From Bufo bufo (Eukaryota > Chordata > Amphibia > Anura > Bufonidae): a stretch of DNA of 64,000 bases. Position numbers and translations under genes: made by a program. Location: assembly GCF_905171765.1 (NCBI RefSeq), contig NC_053391.1:109404644-109468643 (forward strand). Direction: 5' to 3'. The notes beneath the pieces are model-generated. The model was given only the letters and a program-made list of their open reading frames with translations, searched no databases and had not been told where the DNA came from. Shown here in pieces: positions 10,942 to 21,957 of the stretch (position 1 is the stretch's first letter; each line of letters begins with the position of its first letter).

Positions 10942-12937
10942 ACTAATTAATGCTGGGAGTATCATGTACTTATACACCTGGCCAACAGCCACAGCTCCTG
11001 AACTCAAAAGTATCACCATCCTCAGGACAGTGATACAGTAGAATACTGTGGCGAGGGCGCCAGTATTTTATGCTGCACTGTCATATTTGGTTCCTCTGGG
11101 GCTGTATTCTGTGCTTTACTATGGTATTACAGGTCCCGCCTACTTTTGTATTTCACTTCTACTTCTGTTGCCCTTTCTTCTATCAATTTGGACCTGTCTA
11201 AAATTTGGTGCCACTTTTAGGTTTATTCCAGGGCCACTTTAAGTTCCCAGTCCACCCCTGCGGGCTGGCATACAAATGTTCATCCCCGATAATCTGCCTG
11301 TATATCAGGCAGTGAACATCCACCTTAAGAAATGGAGTCCCCCTATCAACCCCTTCTCCACGCATCTTTGTGCGTTGGTGTTGGCAGGAGTAAAAGAGAA
11401 CCCCTTTCATGTGGTGCATGGACAATTAATCTATATGTTGAAGTTGTAGGTGGGTACACAGGTTTAGCTGTAAAGAGTCAATATAGCAAAACTCATGCCC
11501 CCACCTGTAAATTTATATGAGGTGCAGGTAATATCTGTTAAAGTTGCGGGCAGGTGAGTGCCTGGGTTTCTTGGGGTTGGGTCCAGCAGTGTGAATAGTA
11601 TGGCTTATACTATTGCTTGAGACACCCTTTACTAACCTGGTGGCAGCATAAGGTCAAAAGATGTAGGGAGGGGATCAGACGCACATTTAGGACGGAGAGC
11701 TTAAAGGCATACTGTACATGCTGCTGTTCCCTAGCATGAAGGACTTTGCTGGTGCATATCCCTAGGGCTGCGCAGTGTATTCCCAGTTGTACGCATATCA
11801 TACCTTGAAAAACACTGGTCTAAATTGCAGTGTCTGTAGAGTTGTCAAAGTATAAAGTCAGTTTTCCTTCACCTGCTTCCTTTAAATACAGTTTGTGAAT
11901 ACTGACATCACATTCAGGACTCTGGATTAAAATCTAGTTCTATGATGTTTTATGCATTGGGGTGAACTGATCCGTTTTGAACCATTTGTGAGATCCCCGA
12001 AACGGATCTCACAAACGGAATTCAAAACGCCAGTGTGAAAGTAGCCTTAGTTGGATGACAGATTACAGTTACATCCATTATAATTGACTATGATCTCAGA
12101 AATTAGAATACAATTCCTCTACATACACACTGCTGATTTATTTGTGTATTTTATCTAAGCTGCTTCTAAATTTCTTGATGTATCTTTAGAGCAGTTATAC
12201 CTTTGTTTTTCTGATACAGAGCTACAAATCTCCTGCCTAGCTTTCTGACTACCTGCAGGTACCATTAGAGGGCGCATGGGAGTTTACACATGGAACCAAC
12301 GAGAAGCAGCAGGCAGCTCTCACACTCCCTCTGGTGGTGACTTCAGAGAATGTCATGTTCACTTTTGTAATAATAAATACAAATATTTTGTTTTCTCCTC
12401 TCATTTCAAACTCTGCACATAAAACAGTATATACTACAATATAAGACAAATTATTTGCAACACCCCCCCCCCCCACCCTTCCCACCTCCAAGATATAACA
12501 TTTGATGGTACTGCAAAAAGGGGGGAAAAAAAGCCATTTGCAACAGCAAAAATGATAAACACCTTGTCCGGCCTCTACTAAGTGATGGTTTATCCTCAAG
12601 AAAAGACATCGCTAGCCAGAACTACACAACTTTGTCGACCTTGTAGTGAACAGTGTTTGTCACTGCAGCACTGCTTCCATTAACTTCATTGATTTCAATG
12701 GGAGCAGCGCTGCAATGATGAGCATTGTCCACTGCAATGTTGGAGGAGCTGTGTAGTTCCTGCGCTGACTTTTGACGGAGTTACCCCCGAACAGCTGATT
12801 GTGGGGGTGCAGGACATCCCTTTAAAGAACTGCGTTAAAAATGCCCCTACAGAACTGACTGCTTACATTCTAATAAGGTTTTATCATTGGACTTTATTTA
12901 CTGCATTGATGTTTTTATGAATTCTTATTTCTTTCAG
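10942..12937. other. Stretch with repeat relics, no recognised exon
   Basis: A GTTCCCAGTCCACCCCTG hAT-type end lies at about 11244-11261; the reverse form appears at 19485. A solo arm of the GTGTGAAAGTAGCCT palindromic MITE family lies at about 11975-12050, and a small palindromic segment around 12620-12770. A C-run sits at about 12463-12476. No coding exon is seen. Confidence 0.5.
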
Positions 12938-13245
12938 GTAAAACAAATGAATAATCTAAGAATTTTAATGCCATTCAAGTGACTTGTGGATTTGGCGGTT
13001 CTCCTCCTCTGCTATTACAGTTTCTACATATTTTCCTACTTTGACTAGAAAGCTATTTAAATATATACAGTATTAATACATATTACAAAATATTACAAAA
13101 ATTCCCTTACAAAAAATGTTTCCTTGATTTTTAGACACGTACAGTATGTATAAATACAGTATATTCTGTAATTGTGCCGATTTCACAGAATATACAATTT
13201 ATTAGGGACTGTCTCTGTCTAATAAACACTGCTGTACACGTGTTT
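12938..13245 (+). other. Possible 3'-terminal exon of the peroxidase gene
   Basis: TTCTTATTTCTTTCAG/GTAAAAC is a good acceptor. Joined to the consensus donor at 3223, it would change the C-terminus from NSK-stop to NSKTNE-stop (TAA at 12952-12954), leaving about 290 bases of 3'UTR up to an AATAAA at 13221. The phase agrees, but the coding part is only a few residues, so this rests on splice and poly(A) signals alone. Confidence 0.35.
13221..13226 (+). promoter_or_regulatory. Candidate polyadenylation signal AATAAA
   Basis: AATAAA followed about 20 bases later by a GT-rich tract (CGTGTTTGTGCTTTT). It lies on the strand of the peroxidase gene, 3' of the candidate terminal exon. Confidence 0.4.
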
Positions 13246-14374
13246 GTGCTTTTATTTTATTTTATTTAGGCTTCACATGTCTGGGAAAACATTTTATTAC
13301 TTTCATTTACTATTAAGCATACACACAATTCTTGAAACCTTAGGTTGTTGACAGGGTTTGTTGTACCCCCATTCAGTGCATGAACGGCAGTATATGGAAA
13401 GTTTATTTTTGTCAGATTCTGTGAGAATCCAGGAGAACAAAAACTATTGTATGTTCCATCAGATGCCATGTGATGGGAGGGATTCTCCGCAAGGCGCTTT
13501 TTTTTTTTTTAAGAGTTGATGATTCTACGAATCTAGCCCTGTGTGGTGCACCATATGGAGGATCTGTACACGCTCTGCCATAATATTTTAAAGCAAGTTT
13601 ATTTAGGGATGCAGCAGGATTCCAATTTGTAACGGGTTCTGTACGTGGATGAGAAAAACATATGTAAGGTTCCCGCTAGAGTTGAGCGAACCTGCCTTTT
13701 TGGAAGGTTCGGGTTTAAAGTGAATTCCGTAATGGATTCCGTTCTCACAGAATCCGTAACGTGATTCACTACCAGCATGCCAAACGGAATGCCTTTAGAG
13801 GCATTCCGTCATAATCAAAGTGTACCCTCGGGGCTGGCCGTACACTTGTATTATGCGACATGCCGGCATTGAATTACGTGATGGATTCTGTGAGTTCCCA
13901 CCATTTGAGACACAGACAAATTATTCCTTTGACAAATTAAAAATGAAAAAATTTCAAATCTAGTGTATTTGTGGAATACAAATAAACATGATTGTATGTA
14001 AGTCATTTCCTATGAATAATTTAGTGCGGTTTGCCACACTATGAATACCTAGATGCCCCAACACTCGTCATAATACACCCACCCTTTTCAGCTCTTATGG
14101 ATATACATGGATATGTGCTCATTCAGTAGCATAGACATGGTTAGGTTGTAGAAGCAGGAGAAGAGTGTGGCAGGCATAGAGCACCACAACAATATTCCAA
14201 TTCTTCTGTGCCTGAACCACCTCATAGCATACGGTATATACAGTACTAGAACCAAGCTCATTACATATGGACAGCACCAGAACCAAGCAGTATTGAGGCT
14301 AATTGCTAAATCCGGTTAGTATTTGCCATATAAGTTTATACACTTCCCAGTATGATATTAAAGGGGTTGTCCCC
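13246..14374. other. Stretch with hAT end, no recognised gene
   Basis: TAGAGTTGAGCGAACCT at 13678 is a left end of the TAGAGATGAGCGAA hAT family, followed by a GGTTCGGGTT interior. No matching right end was found. A T-run is at about 13500. TTAAAGGGG at about 14358 resembles a T2 element end. Confidence 0.5.
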
Positions 14375-14777
14375 TTGAAAGAGGACCTGTCACCTCTCCC
14401 GACATGTCTGTTTTAGTAACTACTTGTATTAACTCTGTGATATCATTTCTAGATGTGCCATTCCTTTATTATCGCTTCTTGAAGAGTCGAATGAGGGTCC
14501 ACATGGGTGTTACCAGTTAGAGGTGTGTCCCTGGACAGTCTGACACTGGCAGAACTGATTAGATAGAGTCAGACTGTGCGTGGACACATCCCCAACTTGA
14601 AACACCCATCTGGACCTTCATTGCAAACTGCTAGTAATTAATTCATAACTTCAAGAAGCAATTATAGGAATGCTACAACAAAAAGTCATAGCAATAGATG
14701 CTTCAGAATTATTACAAGGGGGGATGCAAGTAGTTCCTAAAATAGATATGACATTAGAGGTTACAGTTCCTCTTTAA
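14375..14777. mobile_element. T2-type (TTAA) MITE
   Basis: Inverted ends TTGAAAGAGGACCTGTCACC and TTAAAGAGGAACTGTAACC (the latter on the minus strand at 14777). TTTTAGTAACTACTTG and its complement lie just inside. The right boundary is TTAA and the left is one base away from it. Ends starting TTAAAG with TTAA duplications are typical of the T2/Kolobok group known from Xenopus. Confidence 0.65.
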
Positions 14778-16452
14778 GGCCATGACTATCTGATCGTGGG
14801 GGTTTGACGCCCTGCACCCCTGCCAATCAGCTGTTTCAGAGTAGCTCTGTAGTGGACAGAGCTGGTTGCTGCTCTAATTGAAAGGATGAAGCTGTGTAGT
14901 TACGGTGCTGGGGCTACATTGAAACAGGGGTGCTGGACCTCTGCTGATCAAACAGTGCTGGTCTATCATGAGGATAGGTCATCACTTGTAAAAAGCTGGA
15001 TAACCCCTTAAGGACCTCTGCTGTACATGTACGGCAGAGGTCCGGTCCCCGAACATGGTGCCCGCTCGCACGTGCGTTGGGCGCCATAGCCAGGTTTCTG
15101 CTATTTTAAATAGCAGAGACCCACGGCACATGTATGCAATCAGCTATAAGGCTGAACGCATACATTTTCCCTTTTAGATGCCATGGTCAAATGTGACCAT
15201 GGCATCTGCGCAGTCCAGAAGGGGAAGTCGCACACTTCCGCTCTGGTAACAGCATTCCCCGGCTGAGATCGGGGAACCTGTCACACTGCTCTAATAGGCT
15301 TAAGCCTCAAGCAGGCTTCAGAGCCTGTTAGATTACTATACCAATACAGGCCACTAGGTGGCAGCATTGTATTGGTATAGTGCAAATGAAGTCTTCAATG
15401 ATGGCTATATAGACATCAATGAAGACAATGGGCAATCTAATGATTGCAAAATATCAGATTACTCCCACTTGAATAAAACAACTGACTTCAAGTCTCACTC
15501 CGACTCTGTGTCAATCCTCTCAATGCAATTCAGTTGTTGTAATGATTGCCAGTTATTGTCACCGAAGGTGACTTAAAAAAAGTAAAAAAAAAAAGTAAAA
15601 AATAGTTTTTACAAATATAAAAAAATAAAAGTTCAAATCACCCTCCTTTCCTTAAAATAAAAATAAAACTACTTAAACAATGTACAAAATAAACATCATG
15701 GGCATCGCCACGTGCGGAAATGCCCATACAATTAAAATATAACAATATTAATGGCATATGGCAAATGGCGTGACGGGAATTTTTTTGGTAAATTTGCCAT
15801 TTTTGTCACTTCAACTACCCAATAAAAAATTAGCCCTCACACAGCCCTGTACACATAACTACAAAAAAGTTATAGGGGTCAGAATATGGTTATAATTTTT
15901 TAGTTTTTCATCAAAGGTTTTAATTGTTTTTCAGTATTAAAATGCAAGAAAAATTATACAAGTGTGGTATCGTAACCGTACTGACCTGGAGAATGAAGAT
16001 AACAGGTCAATTTTACCGCATAGTGTACAACAAGCATGTCAAACTCAAAGGCTAACATGGGCCAAAAAAACAAAATTTAAGTTTATGTGGGCCGCATAAA
16101 AAAAAATAAAAAAATCGTACATTTTCATAGAACAACATTGTTGTTTCATGACTGCTGACCCCCAACATCCCGTTGCCCAATAACACAAGTGAGACCTAGG
16201 TTTGTTGGGTAAGGGCAACGGCCACAGCTTTATTTATTTTAAACATCAAATGCCAGCAAACATATCACCCTGTCAGCTGTTGGAATGTTTCCCCAACAGA
16301 CAGCTCTACCATTAATAATAAAAGAGTCCGGAGCAACCTGCTCTCAGTAGGCTTCGACTCCCCAAGCCGCCTCTGCACCTTTTACCACTGCACTGTGCTG
16401 GCCAGGATGCCCACACTTCTTCTGAAAGACCCTTTGGTCTCAACCTCATCAG

Positions 16453-16800
16453 TCTGGTCCATGCTCCCTTTGCACAAGACCCCATGCCCCCCAGCACAAC
16501 ACCTCATGACCCCCTTCACAAGACCCTATTCCCCTTTTGTACAACACTCCATGCCCTCTTTGCACAAGACCCCATGCCCCCTTTGCACAAGACCCCATGC
16601 CCCACTGCACAACACCCCATGACCCCCTTCACAAGACCCCATGACCCCCCTTCACAAGACCCCATGCCCCTTTTGTATAACACTTCATGCCCCCTTTGCA
16701 CAAGACCCCATGCCCCTCCTTCACAAGACACCATGCCCCTTTTGCACAACACCCCATGCCACTTTTGCCCCCATATCCCCCCTGCACAAGACCCCATTCA
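16453..16800. repeat. Minisatellite, ~22-bp CACAAGACCCCATGCCCCCT unit
   Basis: About fifteen degenerate copies of a CACAAGACCCCATGCCCC(CTTTG) unit. They keep several frames open on both strands, but the predicted peptides are only repeats of the DNA unit and are not called as genes. Confidence 0.85.
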
Positions 16801-16993
16801 CTGTTTTAAAAAACAAAAACAAATTCAAACGACAATATTAGCATTAATATTTACTTTTCTTACCTTGTGAATCTGGTACCCTGCGTCTATAGCCGCAATG
16901 GCGCCGTCCGCAGCATGTGTCAGAACTCCTTCAAGGCGGAGCCTGATGACGTCACATCAGGACGTGACGTTGACCTCTGCGCAACTCCATCCT

Positions 16994-17290
16994 CTCCTGG
17001 ACCACCTCCACCAGCCTCCATCCTCTCCTGGACCGCCTCCAACTGCTCCTGGACCGCCTCCGCCAGCATCCATCCTCTCCTAGACCGCTTGTCAGCTACT
17101 GGACCGCCTCCAACTTTTCCTGGACCGCCTCCGCCAGCCTCCATCCTCTCCTGGACCGCCTCCAACTGCTCCTGGACCGCCTCCGCCAGCATCCATCCTC
17201 TCCTAGACCGCTTGTCAGCTACTGGACCGCCTCCAACTTCTCCTGGACCGCCTCCGCCATCCTTCAACCGCTCCTGGACCGCCTCTGACT
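16994..17290. repeat. Tandem duplication, 123-bp period with CTGGACCGCCTCC subrepeats
   Basis: CCAGCCTCCATCCTCTCCTG occurs at 17011 and again at 17134, and the sequence between is repeated almost unchanged. Within each unit the word CCTGGACCGCCTCC recurs every roughly 22-30 bases. The proline-rich open frame over it is a product of the repeat. Confidence 0.85.
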
Positions 17291-18135
17291 TTTTTATTTT
17301 ATCTCCGCCCGCCTCCAGGTAACCAGAGCAATGAATATCTTTGCCGGGCCGCAAAGATATTCATTGCGGGCCGCATGCGGCCCGCGAGCCGCATGTTTGA
17401 CACCCATGGTGTACAGTATAAAAAAAATTAAAACCAGAATTGCATTTTTTCCCAATTCTACCCCATTTGTAATTTTTTTCCTGCTTCCTACTACATGGTA
17501 TGCAACCTAAATGGTGCCATTAGAAAGTACAACTTGTCCCACAAAAAATAAGCCCTCATAAGGCTATGTGAATGGAAAAATAAAAAGATTTAGGACTATG
17601 GAAAGGCGTGGAGTGAAAAACGAAAAAAAAAGCAAAAATGGAAAATCTCAGGGTCCTTAAAGGGTTAACAATCAAAACTATATGACCCTACAGTACTGCC
17701 CAGAAAAAGTCAGCTCAAAATAAACAATGACGCTAGAGACCCCATACACATTAGAGTTCAGTTGGCCAAACCCACTGAATTTGTAAGGATGACTTATCAT
17801 ATATGAGTGGGGGCCTCTCAACTCTCCCTTGACATATAAAGTTGAATTTCAGCGCTCAATCCTCTTGTTCTTAGGCAAGATAAGCCAGTTTCCTGTCACA
17901 TTCTGCTGCACCAATTGTGCACTTGTATGGAGGACAGACAGAATGGCTGTCAGCTAAACAAACATTCATCTGATTGCTATTGAAGGTGGATGCATACTTT
18001 TAGTGACTTACAGGTCTTCTCTAATTGGAAATATTCTCCTTTCCTTTCTTCTCAACGTGATCCAGGCCATTATTAGGACTTCACCTGGGCACTACTCATC
18101 TCTGCAGAGTTTTCAGTCAAGATGTTAGAAAACAA

Positions 18136-18512
18136 AGTCGATTCGCATAAAACTTTGTTCTAATATTGTACGGAGCAGGAGCTCTGTACAGTATTAGAAT
18201 GTACTGGCTCCGATGAGCCGAAGTTATTGCTTCGCGAAGTCTCGCGAGACTTCGTGTAATAACTTCATAAATGTATTTGTACTGTAAAAAAACATTTCCC
18301 GAACTCGGGTTCAGTTCCAAGGTACCACTTGGAACCGAACTCGAATTTGGGAAATGTTTTTTTACAGTACAAATTAATTTATGACGTTTTTACACAAAGT
18401 CTCGCGAGACTTCGCGAAGCAATAACTTTGGCTCATCGGAGCCAGTACATTCTAATATTGTACGGAGCGCCTGCTCCGTACAGTATTAGAACGAAGATTT
18501 ATGCAAATCGAC
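18136..18512. repeat. Near-perfect palindrome centred on GGTACC
   Basis: Arms of roughly 185 bp are inverted around GGTACC at 18321-18326. They carry TCTCGCGAGACTTCG, GGCTCCGATGAGCC and TACGGAGC words. One arm of the same family, unpaired, is at about 30610-30850. It is probably a fold-back MITE derived from the TAGWGATGAGCGAA hAT group, as TCGATTCGCTTATCCCTA lies just beyond the right arm. Confidence 0.75.
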
Positions 18513-18545
18513 TTCGGATGTTTCATCTGAAGTCGATTCGCTTAT

Positions 18546-20223
18546 CCCTAGAAAACATTCTCCAACTGTACCCCCTTGCATATAATAGTGTCACACACTT
18601 TGGACCCTAAATATAATATTGCTACACACTGTGGCTTCCGAATATAATGCTCAGAAAGGCCACGCCTTGCCTGAACAAGCAGGTTCTTAGACCCTGTTCT
18701 TTTGCAAAGCTGTTTGCTATTTTATATTTTACCAGGACTGTTCCCTGACTCTGTCTTTAGATTGCTGACAGTCACTGTCTGCCATCACTTAAATCTGTCT
18801 TGTGATGTTGTAATAACGCAGGAAGTGCCAAGTAAGTGCCATGTTAGGACCTAGATAAATAGCAACAAAATGTCTTTCTCTGTTCTTACAGGGTTTACTT
18901 GGTTTCATGATATTGATGACCAGGAAGAACAGCTATATGGGAACCTTCTGTTCCCTCCTATTTTAAATCGGGGGACCTGTGAAGGGAAGTATACTTAATG
19001 TTTACATGTGGGGACCTAAGCACATTGGTGGACTCGGGAACAAGGTAGGTATGCTTGCCTTCACAGGTGTCGCAGGGAGGAGGGAATCCTGGACAATCCC
19101 TTTAAAGAATATTTCAGTGTCTGTGCCTTCCTAGACACTTTCCAATAGTGTCTAGAAAGTGGGGCACGGTTCGTCGAGTTGTAAAATGCACCATATTTCT
19201 TACTGGCTTGCGCCAGTTTAATGGCCTTTAATAATGGTCCAATATAAGCCAACAATGAATTGGTGTATGTACAAGTGCATAAAGAGATCTTATTAAGCTC
19301 CATAACAAAACTTAGTATGCCCCCCCACTATACGTGTGTCAAAAGGAAATGCAGAATACAAAGTACAATTCCTCAGATTTCTGACGCATTTACAATTTTT
19401 TTGTTATCTTGAAGAAATTCACCCTTTACCTCACTTATATTCCAACTTTTAGATTGGAATAAATTGTAACAGGTGCTTGATCAGAGGCGGACTGGGAACT
19501 TATAGTGGCCCTGGAAAAAAAAACTAAAAGTGGCCCCATGTTGCAGGAGGGTGCAAACCGACAGAAAGCGGTACAACACGCTAGTGCAAAATACCATCCC
19601 AGCAGAACCAAATACCATAGTGCAGCACAATATATTTCCCCAAAAGTTGTCCTTCTGTTGGGGCTATCAATAGTTGCCATTTTTTTGTGTGTGTCTGATT
19701 AAGATATGAAGCAGGGGGCTTAGGAGATGAGATGCGGGCCACAACAGTTGAATTCAGAGGGCATGTGTGGTTGCTGGTGGGGTACATGAATTTCTGATTC
19801 TCACAGTTCTAAGTACCGCGGAGAGCTCATTATCTACCTGGCCTGCTGCAGAGAAGAGGGCTTACAGTAGGTGGCCCCTTGGGCATCACCCAACGGGACA
19901 TTTCCGTGTAAGGTCTATGGCCAATGAGTCCATGTGCTTGATAAATATGGGGCTCATTCTGAACACCATACTGTAATTCTGAATACATTGATACCAGACA
20001 ACTGGCATAAATACATTGATGAAATCCACAGCCAATCTTGAAAACCAAGAGGAACTGAAAGCCCAGAAAGCAACAAACCTTTGGAAGCCCCGACAGTGTC
20101 AAGTCCCTATTATGATATAAAAATGCACAATCAGTCTGCTAATCAATGTTTCAATAATTTATTAAAGACCATTAACACAGCATTACTGACTTTTAAAAAG
20201 AAAACTGCACATTATATCAACAA
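18546..20223. other. Intergenic stretch, no recognised gene
   Basis: A hAT-type end CAGAGGCGGACTGGGAAC lies at about 19483 without a recognised partner. Short open frames at 19435-20102 overlap on both strands and show no domain. TTTAAAG words near 19100 recall T2 ends. Confidence 0.45.
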
Positions 20224-21265
20224 AATTAAATTAGGTTCACACATAGGTTTTTGGTGATGTTTTACTGCAGTTTTGCATGTTAGTGCCATTTTTTGTACCT
20301 GGGTTTTTTGCAGTACAAACGCCAGCTCCAGATGTCAACTGAAGTTCTATGGAAAATATGAAACGCAGTGCACACATTTGTTTTTCTTTTTGTTTAGTTT
20401 TTTTGCTTCTGATGTTTTTGTTTTTGTTTATTAGGTGAAATTTTTTGTGTTTCTGCCTTCTTTTCAAAAACACAGCATGGTGGAGCAATTGGCATTTTTG
20501 TTTCCACAAGTGGAGGTGTTTGGTGAAGGTGAAGAAGAGGGCAGGGCCAGTGGGCCCAGAACATTTATCTTCTTTTATGCCAGTTTTCAAAAGACTAAAA
20601 TCGACACTATCTAGGGGCTGGCATAGATTTCAGTTTAGGCACACATACTGCCAGAGGTTGCGCCTAATTTATGATGAGGCATAAGTCTCGTCTTAAATTA
20701 GGCGAGCCACAAAAATACACCATAAAACTGCATGTAGGATGGAAGAAAACTTTTTTAGTGAGCAAACAAAAAAGCCACTGCAAATTTGTGTGTGAAAGGG
20801 CAATAAGACTTCCTGCATCTGACCAAATCGCAACTTCACAAAATACGGATGCGGTCTGTGTGCATCCTGCAATTTTTGCGGGACCCACTGTAAAAAAGCC
20901 CATTCTTGTCCACAAAACAGACAAGAATAGGACAGGTCCTATAATTTGCATGTTTTTTTTGTACCTCTTCTGTGTTTTTGACCCACACTTGGTTTTGGCT
21001 CACAATCACTAATGGAAATCATTGAACAAATCACTGAAGTGTGAACTAGGCCTTAGCGGAATTTTTTTCTAAGTGACAAAAATTCCGGTGTCAATGCTTG
21101 TGTGTTCTGTGTTTCATATTTCACATAAACCTTCAGCTAACATCTAAAGCTGCAGTTTCCACCCCCCCCCCCCCCCCAAAAAAAAAATGCAGGTGTAAAA
21201 TCACCACTAAAACTGCAAAAGAGAAAAAAATTCCACTAAAAGCCTACGTGGGAACCCACCCTAAT
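20224..21265. mobile_element. Diverged fold-back repeat
   Basis: A left arm at 20224-20400 (GGTTCACACATAGG to AAATATGAAACGCAGTGC) is partly complementary to 21060-21265. An inner block ends in GTGTGAACTAGGCCTTA near 21055. A C17/A10 homopolymer junction is at about 21163-21188. Non-coding. Confidence 0.5.
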
Positions 21266-21462
21266 GGAAGTATTCCATCCATATATTTTATAGGCAGTAA
21301 GAAAACCCAGAAGTCATTAGGACATATTTTTGACAAGTATTTTAAAGCATGGAGGTTGTATGGGATTCTATGTGCTGCCGTACAATGTTTAATCGGGTGC
21401 TATATGTAGGATGCTATTGGACATATGTCTACCTACATTGGACATTCAGTACATGTCATGAG

Positions 21463-21468
21463 TTTATT
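21463..21468 (-). promoter_or_regulatory. Candidate poly(A) signal of CIDEB
   Basis: AATAAA on the minus strand, 357 bases past the CIDEB stop codon and the first such word in that direction. It implies a 3'UTR of about 380 bases. Confidence 0.55.
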
Positions 21469-21824
21469 AATTAAAGCTATTGTTTTGTACAAGGGTTAAT
21501 TTTCTAGCTGGACTTTATATTCTCCCTTTGACCCAAATATTAATACCCTATCCTCAACTGCTGGACTAGTATTTACCCCTAAATGCAATTTTTCTGAGAG
21601 AAAAGCATCATACATATGGCTTCCAATGGAACATGCCACAATTTCTTTGTATGAAATATGGAGGTACAGTATGTCCCAATGTACTTCAATGGGTGCTCGA
21701 TTGCATATTACGTATGTAATACCACCATGTGCATGCGGCCTTATTGGAAGAGTTGGTGCATCACTTGAAAACCCAGCCAATGATTATCTGAAACAACGAG
21801 AGGACATGAAATGTGGACAAAATA

Positions 21825-21957
21825 TCAGCCTTCATATTCACAGATTCGATTCTGCCAGTGATCTCCACCTTCGAGCAGCCGTCTTAGTACTCCCGAGGCA
21901 GTAAGCATCAGACGTCCCATTCCATTCAGAGCTGCTGACAGAAGCCGCATTAGTTCC
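21825..21957 (-). CDS. cideb: CIDEB coding exon 5
   Basis: Follows acceptor TTTTCTCTAACAG and completes a split arginine codon. It encodes [18 protein letters not shown], then [13 protein letters not shown] and the end ICEYEG, with TGA at 21825-21827. This is the amphipathic C-terminal end of CIDE-C. A MITE begins 43 bp upstream of the acceptor. Confidence 0.93.

Larger units (their letters stand above)
16031..17408. mobile_element. Non-autonomous hAT element carrying two minisatellites
   Basis: Left end CAAGCATGTCAAACTC and right end GTTTGACACCCATG are inverted, with GGGCC(GC) words just inside. The flanks GTGTACAA (16023-16030) and GTGTACAG (17409-17416) fit an 8-bp duplication with one change. 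The 1378-bp interior holds a roughly 22-bp tandem repeat and a 123-bp duplication with short subrepeats. No transposase. Confidence 0.8.
15000..17668. mobile_element. Long AT-rich repeat with taaccccttaaggac ends
   Basis: Ends AACCCCTTAAGGACC at about 15001 and GGTCCTTAAAGGGTT at about 17652 are inverted. The interior has a TACGGCAGAGG hairpin near the left end and low-complexity AT-rich stretches also seen at 43680-44710, 47496-48160 and 62640-63434. A hAT element with an 8-bp duplication is inserted at 16031-17408. It is non-coding; the 72-codon frame at 15358 looks like chance. Confidence 0.6.

Noticed and set aside
16484..17354. Open frames of 128-151 codons on both strands
   Set aside because: They lie on minisatellites; the peptides only repeat the DNA unit and frames are open on both strands.
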